Assembly: GCA_040235395.1 (NCBI GenBank)
Contig: JBECKS010000065.1
Span: forward strand, 1 to 23,489
Direction of reading: 5' to 3'
Origin: JBECKS01 sp040235395
Lineage (GTDB): Bacteria; Pseudomonadota; Gammaproteobacteria; Pseudomonadales; JBECKS01
Length of the DNA stretch: 23,489 nt
The position numbers and the translations under genes were made by a program. Of this stretch, positions 7,492-15,028 are shown piece after piece. Position 1 is the first letter of the stretch, and the number at the start of each line of letters is the position of its first letter. Under the pieces are notes generated by a model. That model ran no database searches, was not told where the DNA came from, and was given only the letters and a program-made list of their open reading frames with translations.

Positions 7492-8850
7492 GTGAGTCAA
7501 GAAATGTGGCAAAATATTGTTGGTTTGCTACAGCAAGAACTGCCTTTACAGCAGTTCAACACATGGATAAGGCCCTTAAGCCATGAAAAAGACGGCGAAA
7601 CCCTTTATATCTACGCGCCAAATCGTTTTATATGTGATTGGGTAAAGGAAAAGTATGCTAATCGTATAAATGAAATTGTTACGGACAGTAACAACCAGTC
7701 GCTGAAACTTGTTTTTAAGATATCTGAAGAGAAAGAAACCAGTATTAAGTTAGCTGTGGGTTCTGACCGCTTGAATGCGCGCGAGTCATCTATCCAAAAA
7801 TCGGTAGACTTTCAGCATCACACAAACCGTCCATCCACATTGAACAAAAAGTATACATTTGCTTCTTTTGTTGAAGGTAAATCAAACAGGGTGGCCAAAG
7901 CGGCAGCGACACAGGTTGTAGAATCCCCAGGAAATGCGTATAACCCTTTATTCATTTACGGGGCTTCAGGGTTAGGAAAGACTCACTTAATGCTTGCTGT
8001 TGGCAATGAAATTCTAAAAAACAACCCAAACTCTAAGGTGTTATATATCAGATCTGAAACCTTTGTAATGGATTATGTTAAAGCCATCCAGAACAACACA
8101 ACAGATGAGTTTAAAAGGTTTTATCGAACAGCAGATGTCTTGTTAATTGATGACATTCATTTTTTTGCTCAAAAAAAACAAAGCCAGGAAGAGCTCTTCC
8201 ATACCTTTAATGCCCTGCTTGAGGACGAACGCCAAATCATTTTGACCAGTGATCGTTATCCTAAAGAGCTTGAGGGTGTCGATGAGCGATTAAAGTCTCG
8301 TTTTGCCTGGGGCCTAACAGTAGAAATAGAACCACCCGAGCTAGAAACCAGAGTCGCTATTTTGATGAAAAAAGCAGAAGAGGCTAAAAAACAATTGCCC
8401 TCAGAAGCGGCCTTTTTTATAGCGCAGAAAATAAGATCCCATGTTCGAGAGCTTGAAAGCGCTTTAAACAGAGTTTTTGCAACGTCTCAATTTAGTAACA
8501 GTGAAATAACGATAGAGCTTGTAAAAGAGTCCTTAAAAGATTTGCTAGCAATACAGGATAGATTGGTTACAGTTGATAACATTCAAAAAACAGTCGCTGA
8601 ATACTATAAAATCAAGTTAAGCGACTTAACGGCCAAAACAAGAAGAAGAACAATCGCAAGACCGAGACAGGTTGCAATGTCTCTTTCAAAGGAACTAACG
8701 AATTTAAGTCTTCCAGAAATCGGAGACGCTTTTGGAGGAAGAGATCACACAACGGTTATGCATGCATGCAAAAGAATTCAGGAGTTAAAACTCAGTGATT
8801 CAGATGTGTTGGAAGATTACAATAACCTGATAAGGTTGTTGGGTTCATAA
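7492..8850 (+). CDS. dnaA: DnaA, chromosomal replication initiator
   Basis: DnaA is the AAA+ initiator that binds DnaA boxes and melts oriC. The 452-residue product shows domain I (about 1-85, MWQNIVGLLQQELP at the start) and a short linker domain II (about 86-118). The AAA+ domain III has Walker A GASGLGKT (157-164), Walker B LLIDD (217-221), sensor I ILTSDR and the Arg-finger region DERLKSRF (264-271). DNA-binding domain IV carries the signature GGRDHTTVMHA (415-425). The start is GTG at 7492 with TGAGGG about 8 bases upstream; GTG is also used by E. coli dnaA. A later ATG (codon 5) would cut into the conserved N terminus. Domain II is short, so the protein is slightly smaller than E. coli DnaA (467). 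dnaN follows after 19 bases. Confidence 0.98.
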   Translation: MSQEMWQNIVGLLQQELPLQQFNTWIRPLSHEKDGETLYIYAPNRFICDWVKEKYANRINEIVTDSNNQSLKLVFKISEEKETSIKLAVGSDRLNARESSIQKSVDFQHHTNRPSTLNKKYTFASFVEGKSNRVAKAAATQVVESPGNAYNPLFIYGASGLGKTHLMLAVGNEILKNNPNSKVLYIRSETFVMDYVKAIQNNTTDEFKRFYRTADVLLIDDIHFFAQKKQSQEELFHTFNALLEDERQIILTSDRYPKELEGVDERLKSRFAWGLTVEIEPPELETRVAILMKKAEEAKKQLPSEAAFFIAQKIRSHVRELESALNRVFATSQFSNSEITIELVKESLKDLLAIQDRLVTVDNIQKTVAEYYKIKLSDLTAKTRRRTIARPRQVAMSLSKELTNLSLPEIGDAFGGRDHTTVMHACKRIQELKLSDSDVLEDYNNLIRLLGS

Positions 8851-8869
8851 GCAGTCAGGAAAAATAAAA

Positions 8870-9985
8870 ATGAAATTTAGCATATCAAGAGATGATTTTT
8901 TAAAACCTTTGCAGCAAGTAGCAGGCATAGTCGAAAAAAGGCAGACGCTAGCAGTTCTTTCAAACATTCTGGTAGTTGTGGAAGGTGAAACCCTTTCTAT
9001 GACAGGAACAGATCTTGAAATTGAGCTTGTAACACACACTAAATTAAAGGGTACATCTGTCGCCGGTGAAATTACGATTCCAGCAAAAAAATTGCTTGAT
9101 ATATGCAAATCACTTCCTCCTGAAGCAGAACTTGAAATAAGCACAGAAGAGAACAGAGCCCTTTTGAAATCAGGAAGAAGCCGCTTTAGCCTGGTTACCT
9201 TGCCGGCTAGCGATTTCCCTAATCTTGATGAGCATACTGGGGCTACGGCAAAGTTTGAAATCACCGCTGACGAAATAAAAAACCTTGTTGAAAACACCGG
9301 TTTCGCAATGGCTCAGCAGGATGTTCGTTATTACCTTAACGGCATGTTGTTTGAAATTTCCTCAAACAACAGCCTAAAAGCAGTGGCTACAGATGGGCAC
9401 CGTCTTGCTTTAAGCCATGCAGACATAGTGGTTAAGGGAGATATAAACACCAGCACCCAAGCTATTGTCCCTAGGAAGGGCGTGTTAGAACTGGCGCGCT
9501 TATTTAATGAGGCTGAAAACAGCATAGAAATCACCCTAGGTAACAACTACATACAGGCGAAAACAGAAAACATTGTTTTTAGTTCGAAGCTTGTTGATGG
9601 AAAATTTCCAGATTATGAGCGAGTCATTCCGAAAGGGGGGGACAAGCTGGTTTTTGTTAATAGAGAAGAGCTTAGGTTTGCTTTAAACAGAGTAGCGATT
9701 CTTTCCAATGATAAGTTCAGAGGCGTTAGGCTTATTCTTAATTCTGGTAATCTCCAGCTAATAGCTAACAACCCAGAACAGGAGCAGGCAGAAGAAAATG
9801 TCACTGTTGATTATCAAGGGCAGGATCTGGAGATAGGGTTCAATGTTAGCTATCTGCTAGATGTAATGAATACCATCAGGGATAAAGAGGTTGAGCTTCT
9901 TCTAACAGACTCCAACAGCAGCGGCGTTATCAAATCTAAAGGCGACGAAAAGAGCCTTTATGTTGTGATGCCAATGAGGCTATAG
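8870..9985 (+). CDS. dnaN: DnaN, DNA polymerase III beta sliding clamp
   Basis: The beta clamp is a ring-shaped dimer that holds polymerase III on DNA and recruits partners such as MutS, Hda and the clamp loader. The 371 residues cover three clamp folds (about 1-125, 126-250 and 251-371), close to the usual 366-367. Recognisable landmarks are the N-terminal FLKPLQQVAGIVEKRQTLAV, LSMTGTDLEIE, the central ATDGHRLA and the C-terminal YVVMPMRL, which helps form the partner-binding pocket. The ATG at 8870 has CAGGAAAAA upstream at good spacing. It is 19 bases after dnaA and 20 bases before recF, so the three probably share a transcript. The sequence is complete and ordinary. Confidence 0.98.
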   Translation: MKFSISRDDFLKPLQQVAGIVEKRQTLAVLSNILVVVEGETLSMTGTDLEIELVTHTKLKGTSVAGEITIPAKKLLDICKSLPPEAELEISTEENRALLKSGRSRFSLVTLPASDFPNLDEHTGATAKFEITADEIKNLVENTGFAMAQQDVRYYLNGMLFEISSNNSLKAVATDGHRLALSHADIVVKGDINTSTQAIVPRKGVLELARLFNEAENSIEITLGNNYIQAKTENIVFSSKLVDGKFPDYERVIPKGGDKLVFVNREELRFALNRVAILSNDKFRGVRLILNSGNLQLIANNPEQEQAEENVTVDYQGQDLEIGFNVSYLLDVMNTIRDKEVELLLTDSNSSGVIKSKGDEKSLYVVMPMRL

Positions 9986-10005
9986 CTTAGAAGCACAAAT
10001 TCTTT

Positions 10006-11133
10006 ATGCCATTTGTAGAAATTTCAGGCAAAGAAATACGCAATCTGCAAGAATTTCATATAAACCCCTCCAGACAAAACAACCTGTTTTTTGGAAAAAA
10101 CGGTGCTGGAAAGACCAGCCTTTTGGAAGCAATCTATTTAAATAGCCTTGGAAGATCATTTAAAACCAGCTCTTTAAACAACATTATTAATGATACAGCC
10201 GAGTCATGTTTTGTTTTTTCACGATTTTATGATGAGCAGAGCCAGACAAGACACAAAATTGGGCTTCATCGTCAAAAGGGCAACAAACAAACCATCAAGC
10301 TCGACGATAAATTAATAACCAGCCCAGCCCCTTTAGCCCTTCTTATACCCGCCCTTGCCATTCTTCCCAGCGAAACCCTTTTGATAGATGGCGGACCCTC
10401 TATCAGGAGAAAATATCTAGACTGGATAATGTTCCACGTGGAACCTGGGTTTTTATCTTTATGGAAACAACATCAAAACCTTCTAAAACAAAGAAACCAT
10501 CTACTAAAATCGGGTCAAAGGCAGGTAGGAAAAACCAGGAATATTCTCCGAGAGCTTTCTTCCTGGGATCAGCAGTTCGTAAGTATTAATAATCGAATAA
10601 ATGAGCTGAGAGAACCCGTTTTTGGCCCTTTAATGCTCAAGGCCCAGAGTATTTTGTCTGGCTTACCGGCATTTAAGGCAGATGCCAGCTCACTGAAGGG
10701 CGCCTTCTATAAAGGGTGGGCCACAAAACAAGGGGGGTTTGAGGAGGCGCTAAAACAAGGGCTAGAGCAAGACCTTAGAGCTGGCTTCACAAAACATGGG
10801 GCACATAGGGCTGATTTTTTGTTGTCTGTAAAGGGCAATAGCGCAAAAGAGTACCTTTCTAGCGGACAGAAGAAACTCCTTTCTATTTCAATGCGTATAG
10901 CCCAGGCACAAGAGCTTAGGGAGAGGACAGGAAAAACGGCTGTTTTGCTTGTGGATGACCTGTTTGCTGAGCTAGATGAAGAGAACTCACAGGCATTTAT
11001 ATCAATACTAGAAGAGCTCGAGATACAAACTTTTTTCACAAGCTTGTCGAGAGAGGTTGGCCCCCGTTTTTTTAAGAAGGAGCTAAAAATGTTTCACGTG
11101 GAACAAGGCGTGGTTAGCGAGTTTTCAAGATAA
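10006..11133 (+). CDS. recF: RecF, DNA repair ATPase of the RecFOR pathway
   Basis: RecF is an SMC-like ATPase that, with RecO and RecR, loads RecA at gapped single-stranded DNA. The 375 residues contain Walker A GKNGAGKT (30-37), the ABC signature YLSSGQKKLL (283-292) and Walker B VLLVDDLFAELD (313-324) with the catalytic acidic residues. It is slightly longer than E. coli RecF (357). The ATG at 10006 has a weak ribosome-binding site and lies 20 bases after dnaN. Two parS centromere sites lie inside the gene, each read as Met-Phe-His-Val-Glu (residues 142-146 and 362-366). FHVE-type segments are common at both places in RecF relatives as I recall, so these sequences serve protein and chromosome segregation at once. 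gyrB begins 155 bases downstream. Confidence 0.97.
   Translation: MPFVEISGKEIRNLQEFHINPSRQNNLFFGKNGAGKTSLLEAIYLNSLGRSFKTSSLNNIINDTAESCFVFSRFYDEQSQTRHKIGLHRQKGNKQTIKLDDKLITSPAPLALLIPALAILPSETLLIDGGPSIRRKYLDWIMFHVEPGFLSLWKQHQNLLKQRNHLLKSGQRQVGKTRNILRELSSWDQQFVSINNRINELREPVFGPLMLKAQSILSGLPAFKADASSLKGAFYKGWATKQGGFEEALKQGLEQDLRAGFTKHGAHRADFLLSVKGNSAKEYLSSGQKKLLSISMRIAQAQELRERTGKTAVLLVDDLFAELDEENSQAFISILEELEIQTFFTSLSREVGPRFFKKELKMFHVEQGVVSEFSR
10430..10445. promoter_or_regulatory. parS centromere site 1 (inside recF)
   Basis: TGTTCCACGTGGAACC contains the perfect 14-bp palindrome GTTCCACGTGGAAC, the chromosomal ParB-binding core known from Pseudomonas. It lies about 3 kb right of the candidate origin. 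In recF it is read ATG TTC CAC GTG GAA CCT. parA at the left end of the window supports an active Par system. Confidence 0.92.
11090..11105. promoter_or_regulatory. parS centromere site 2 (inside recF)
   Basis: TGTTTCACGTGGAACA matches the bacterial parS consensus with one asymmetric position (TTT on the left against GAA on the right, a single mispair in the 16-bp palindrome). It lies 660 bases from site 1, near the recF 3' end, and is read ATG TTT CAC GTG GAA CAA. ParB could spread from both sites together. Confidence 0.9.
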
Positions 11134-11288
11134 AAACCTGTTCATGTAAACAGATATTAAGTAGAATAGCGCGTGAGCTCTAACAGCATGATTTATAAGA
11201 AAAATCCTGATCAATAAGGCCCAAAAAGGCGATATATCCACCCAGAAAAAAGCTTCCGCTAGAAGCATGTATTTTAAAGGAAACCACC

Positions 11289-13715
11289 ATGTCAAATGAA
11301 GAACCGGTCTATGATTCTTCCAGCATAAAAGTTTTAAAAGGCTTGGATGCTGTAAGAAAGCGGCCGGGCATGTACATTGGCGACACCGACGATGGAACCG
11401 GCTTGCACCACATGGTTTTTGAGCTAATCGATAACTCTATAGATGAGGCGCTTGCAGGTTATTGTGATGAAATAACCGTAACCATTCACCCAGACGAAAC
11501 TATAACTACTAAAGACAACGGCCGCGGAATACCTGTTGATATCCATAAAGAGGAGGGTGTTTCTGCTGCTGAAGTTATTATGACTGTTCTTCATGCTGGG
11601 GGAAAATTTGATGAAAACTCCTACAAAGTGTCTGGTGGTTTACATGGTGTTGGGGTTTCGGTTGTTAATGCGCTATCGGAAGAACTTAAGCTTCTTATCA
11701 GGCGGGATGGAAAACTACACGAACAACGTTATAAGCACGGTGTTCCACAAGCCCCGTTAGCTATCGTGGGGGAAACAGATACCACAGGAACAGAATGTCA
11801 TTTCAAGCCCAGCGCAGCTACCTTCAAAAACATCAGCTTTAGTTATGATGTGCTTGCAAAAAGGCTAAGGGAGCTTTCTTTTCTTAACTCTGGTGTGCGA
11901 ATCGTTCTTCATGATGAGCGCAGCGGGAAGCAGGAAGTGTTTCAATATGACGGCGGCCTTTTTGCCTTTGTAGAATATCTCAATGTAAATAAAACGCCTT
12001 TAAACAAAGGTTTTTCTTTTAGTGTTGATAGCTCGGAGGGTATTTCCGTTGAAATAGCCATGCAATGGAATGACTCCTATCAGGAAAATATTTTTTGTTA
12101 TACCAACAATATTCCACAAAGCGATGGTGGAACTCACTTGGCTGGTTTCAGGGGCGCGCTTACCAGATCGCTTAACACCTACATGGACAAGGAAGGGTTT
12201 TTAAAGAAAGAAAAAGCCGCGCCGTCTGGCGATGATGTTCGAGAAGGCCTAACAGCAATTATTTCCGTAAAAGTGCCAGACCCTAAGTTTTCATCTCAAA
12301 CCAAAGACAAGCTTGTTTCTTCAGAGGTAAAACCTGTTGTTGAGCAGGCCATGGGTGAAAAATTTCAGGAGTACTTGCTTGAAAATCCACAGGAAGCAAA
12401 GGAAATCGTTAATAAGATTCTGGATGCAGCCAGGGCAAGGGAGGCTGCTAGAAAGGCAAGAGAAATGACAAGGCGTAAAGGCGCGCTTGATATTGCCGGT
12501 TTGCCAGGAAAGCTTGCAGATTGTCAGGAAAAGGATCCAGCGCTATCAGAGCTTTATATCGTGGAGGGTGATTCTGCGGGAGGTTCGGCGAAACAGGGGC
12601 GCAACAGAAAAACGCAGGCGATTCTTCCTCTCAAAGGAAAGATCCTGAATGTTGAAAAAGCACGCTTTGATAAAATGCTCTCTTCCCAGGAGGTGGGCAC
12701 CCTTATAACTGCGCTTGGTTGTGGCATAGGCAAAGATGAGTACAACCTAGAGAAGCTTAGATATCACAATATCATTATCATGACTGATGCGGATGTTGAT
12801 GGGTCCCATATAAGGACGTTGTTATTAACCTTCTTTTTCAGGCAAATGCCACAGCTTATAGAAAGAGGTTATATCTATATTGCACAACCCCCCCTTTATA
12901 AATTAAGCAGTAAGCGGGGTAAGCAGGAGCAATATATAAAAGACGATGAGGCGCTTACGGCTTATCTCACGAAATCGGCCCTTGAGAATACAAAGTTTTA
13001 TCCTGCAGCAGAGGCTCCGGCCATCAGTGATGAAGCTTTTGAAACATTAATTCATGATTATCAAAAATCACAGAAAATCGTGAACAGGTTGATGAAACTA
13101 TATCCTAGGGAGGTCTTATCAGAAATGATGTACCTGCCGACATTAAAGGAAGAGGATTTTTCAAAGCAGGAAGTAATAGAAGATTGGGCTTCCAGGCTTT
13201 CGGAGAAACTAAATAATGACAAGGCCGGATCGAGTCTTTATGAGGTGTCTGCGAAAAAGGATAAGGAGCGCGCTTTATACCTTCCTCAAGTGACAAAAAT
13301 TACTCATGGAATACCGAGTCAGTATGATTTTTCTCTCGAGTTTTTTGCGTCTAATGACTATCAGAAAACCAGTGAACTTGGTAATGAGTTAAACGCATTT
13401 GTTTCAGAAGCAGCAAGAATTGAAAGAAACGACAAGGTTTTTGAAGTAACAAGCTTTGATGCGGCGGTCACCTGGTTACTGGATGAATCTCGCAAGAGTT
13501 TTGATATTCAACGATATAAAGGCCTTGGAGAGATGAACCCTGAGCAGCTTTGGGAAACAACCATGGACCCAGAACAAAGGAGAATGTTGCAGGTAACAAT
13601 AGAAGACGCTATTGGCGCAGACCAGATCTTTACAACCTTAATGGGCGATCAGGTTGAGCCAAGAAGAGACTTTATCGAACTCAATGCGCTTTCAGTAACT
13701 AATCTGGATGTATAG
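11289..13715 (+). CDS. gyrB: GyrB, DNA gyrase subunit B
   Basis: GyrB is the ATPase subunit of gyrase (GyrA2GyrB2), which introduces negative supercoils. The 808 residues match the gammaproteobacterial long form (E. coli 804), including the roughly 170-residue insert in the TOPRIM domain (about 560-735). The GHKL ATPase has ELIDNSIDEA (45-54; Glu45 is the catalytic base), DNGRG (76-80) and GGLHGVG (116-122), followed by QTKDKL (337-342). The TOPRIM part has EGDSAGG (426-432) and DADVDGSH (500-507), and the tail has RYKGLGEMNPEQLWETTM. The ATG has AAAGGAAACC upstream. The 155-base gap after recF holds a TAGAAT hexamer near 11164 but no good -35. The stop is only 2 bases from the convergent plsC stop, and no terminator is visible between them. 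Confidence 0.98.
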   Translation: MSNEEPVYDSSSIKVLKGLDAVRKRPGMYIGDTDDGTGLHHMVFELIDNSIDEALAGYCDEITVTIHPDETITTKDNGRGIPVDIHKEEGVSAAEVIMTVLHAGGKFDENSYKVSGGLHGVGVSVVNALSEELKLLIRRDGKLHEQRYKHGVPQAPLAIVGETDTTGTECHFKPSAATFKNISFSYDVLAKRLRELSFLNSGVRIVLHDERSGKQEVFQYDGGLFAFVEYLNVNKTPLNKGFSFSVDSSEGISVEIAMQWNDSYQENIFCYTNNIPQSDGGTHLAGFRGALTRSLNTYMDKEGFLKKEKAAPSGDDVREGLTAIISVKVPDPKFSSQTKDKLVSSEVKPVVEQAMGEKFQEYLLENPQEAKEIVNKILDAARAREAARKAREMTRRKGALDIAGLPGKLADCQEKDPALSELYIVEGDSAGGSAKQGRNRKTQAILPLKGKILNVEKARFDKMLSSQEVGTLITALGCGIGKDEYNLEKLRYHNIIIMTDADVDGSHIRTLLLTFFFRQMPQLIERGYIYIAQPPLYKLSSKRGKQEQYIKDDEALTAYLTKSALENTKFYPAAEAPAISDEAFETLIHDYQKSQKIVNRLMKLYPREVLSEMMYLPTLKEEDFSKQEVIEDWASRLSEKLNNDKAGSSLYEVSAKKDKERALYLPQVTKITHGIPSQYDFSLEFFASNDYQKTSELGNELNAFVSEAARIERNDKVFEVTSFDAAVTWLLDESRKSFDIQRYKGLGEMNPEQLWETTMDPEQRRMLQVTIEDAIGADQIFTTLMGDQVEPRRDFIELNALSVTNLDV

Positions 13716-13717
13716 CT

Positions 13718-14443
13718 TTATCCATTAATCAGGTTTTGTTCTGCACGAATCCAGTTTTCAACTTCTTTGGTGAGATCCTTCGCCTTCTTTCCCTTGCTTG
13801 AAAAAACAGGGCCAATACTCAAGGTTATTTTTCCAGGTTGTTTTATAAAACGATGTGCTGGCCAGCACCTGCCAGCATTATGCGCAACAGGCAACACATC
13901 AAAACCATGTTTACAGGCAACCAAAGAGCTGCCAGAAGCAAACTCTTTTTGCTCGCCGAGAGATACACGAGTTCCTTCAGGATAAACCATATACCAGAAC
14001 CCGTTGTTGATAGCCGCTGGTGCTTTAATCATTAGCTCTTTTAGGGCCTGTTGTTTTTTACTGCGGTTTATTGCGATGGGTCTTAGCAGCAGTAAGGCCC
14101 AGCCAAAAATTGGAATCCATAAAAGTTCTCGTTTAAGAACGGTAGCCTGAGGTTTAAAAATAAGGTAACTGTAAAGCGTTTCCCAGGTGCTTTGATGATT
14201 GGACATGATGACACAGGGTTTTGCGGGGATGTTTTCAAGCCCTTTGATTTCGAATTCGATATGGCAGAAAAAAGAGAGCGCTTTCATAATAACGCTTACC
14301 CAGGATGTAATGAGTGAAAACCTCATTTTAAAAGGCATCCATGGCCAACTAATTAGACAAATAAAAAGACAAATGGGCCCAAAGAGAAGCGTGTAGGTTT
14401 GATAAAAAATACTAAATAAAAGGCTTCTTAAAAAAAGGTTCAA
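13718..14443 (-). CDS. plsC: 1-acylglycerol-3-phosphate O-acyltransferase (PlsC family)
   Basis: Enzymes of this family transfer an acyl chain to lysophosphatidic acid to make phosphatidic acid at the inner membrane. The 241-residue protein has hydrophobic N-terminal segments (about 5-34 and 43-60). Acyltransferase motif I is NHQSTWE (82-88), motif II is LKRELLWIPIFGWAL (103-117) and motif III is YPEGTR (154-159). Motif I is HX4E (His83, Glu88) rather than the usual HX4D; I recall the same HQSTWET form in Pseudomonas relatives next to gmhB. The start is TTG at 14443, 3 bases after the gmhB stop. The next in-frame ATGs (codons 36 and 40) would remove the first membrane segment. It ends the def-plsC block and converges on gyrB. 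Substrate could also be another lysolipid, so the gene symbol is by family. Confidence 0.88.
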   Translation of the reverse strand: MNLFLRSLLFSIFYQTYTLLFGPICLFICLISWPWMPFKMRFSLITSWVSVIMKALSFFCHIEFEIKGLENIPAKPCVIMSNHQSTWETLYSYLIFKPQATVLKRELLWIPIFGWALLLLRPIAINRSKKQQALKELMIKAPAAINNGFWYMVYPEGTRVSLGEQKEFASGSSLVACKHGFDVLPVAHNAGRCWPAHRFIKQPGKITLSIGPVFSSKGKKAKDLTKEVENWIRAEQNLING

Positions 14444-14446
14444 GAT

Positions 14447-15028
14447 TTATCCAACAAGTTTATTTTTTAATAGGTAGTTGCAAGCTTCTTCCAGATTGGA
14501 AAATGCGAGGCTTGAGGAAAACCAGGGGTCATTTTTATAGCTTGTGGAAAAGTACTCATTGCCTTTTCCTGTTTTAACCAAAACGGGCAAACAAGATTTT
14601 TTAAAAGCAAGCTCAAGGTCTTTTCCTGTGTCTCCCACAAAGGGAACACCTTTAAGGGAAATCTGGTATTTGTGCTCAATAAAGTCAAGCATCCCGGTAG
14701 CTGGTTTTCTACAGGAACAAGCTGCGTCAGGAAGATGGGGGCAATAAACAACATCAAGAATCTCCCCGCCTTTAGCGGAAAGCTCATCAAACATTTTTTG
14801 ATGTATCTTCAACAGTGTGTCTTCGGTGAACATGCCCCGGCCAACACCGGATTGATTGGTGACGACAATCACCTGAACACCCTGTGCGTTGAGATTGGCA
14901 ATGGCCTCCAGACTTCCTGGAATAGCCAACCACTCTTCGGGATTCTTGATATAAGCATCGGAGTCTTCATTGATGACACCATCACGGTCGAGAAGCACCA
15001 GCTTTTCAGGATTTATATTCACAGACAC
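14447..15028 (-). CDS. gmhB: GmhB, D-glycero-beta-D-manno-heptose 1,7-bisphosphate 7-phosphatase
   Basis: GmhB is a HAD-superfamily phosphatase in ADP-heptose synthesis for the lipopolysaccharide inner core. The 193 residues (usual about 180-195) have the HAD nucleophile motif DRDGVIN (14-20; Asp14 and Asp16), TNQS (57-60), the GmhB-type zinc loop with Cys96, His98, Cys104 and Cys106, then RKP, and motif IV GDTGKDLE (132-139). The zinc loop distinguishes it from general HAD phosphatases, although the related histidinol-phosphatase domain of HisB shares it. The start is GTG at 15028, whose first G is the last base of the trkH TAG, so translation is coupled. Pairing with plsC is also seen near gyrB in Pseudomonas-type genomes. 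It implies a heptose-containing LPS. Confidence 0.93.
   Translation of the reverse strand: MSVNINPEKLVLLDRDGVINEDSDAYIKNPEEWLAIPGSLEAIANLNAQGVQVIVVTNQSGVGRGMFTEDTLLKIHQKMFDELSAKGGEILDVVYCPHLPDAACSCRKPATGMLDFIEHKYQISLKGVPFVGDTGKDLELAFKKSCLPVLVKTGKGNEYFSTSYKNDPWFSSSLAFSNLEEACNYLLKNKLVG

Noticed and set aside
11136..11151. CTGTT/AACAG hairpin after recF
   Set aside because: Five base pairs with a 6-base loop and no T-run; too weak for a terminator or operator claim.
14543..14551. TGTGGAAAA, a match to the loose DnaA-box pattern inside gmhB (another is in trkA near 17592)
   Set aside because: Isolated within coding sequence and far from the candidate origin; expected by chance in a window of this size.
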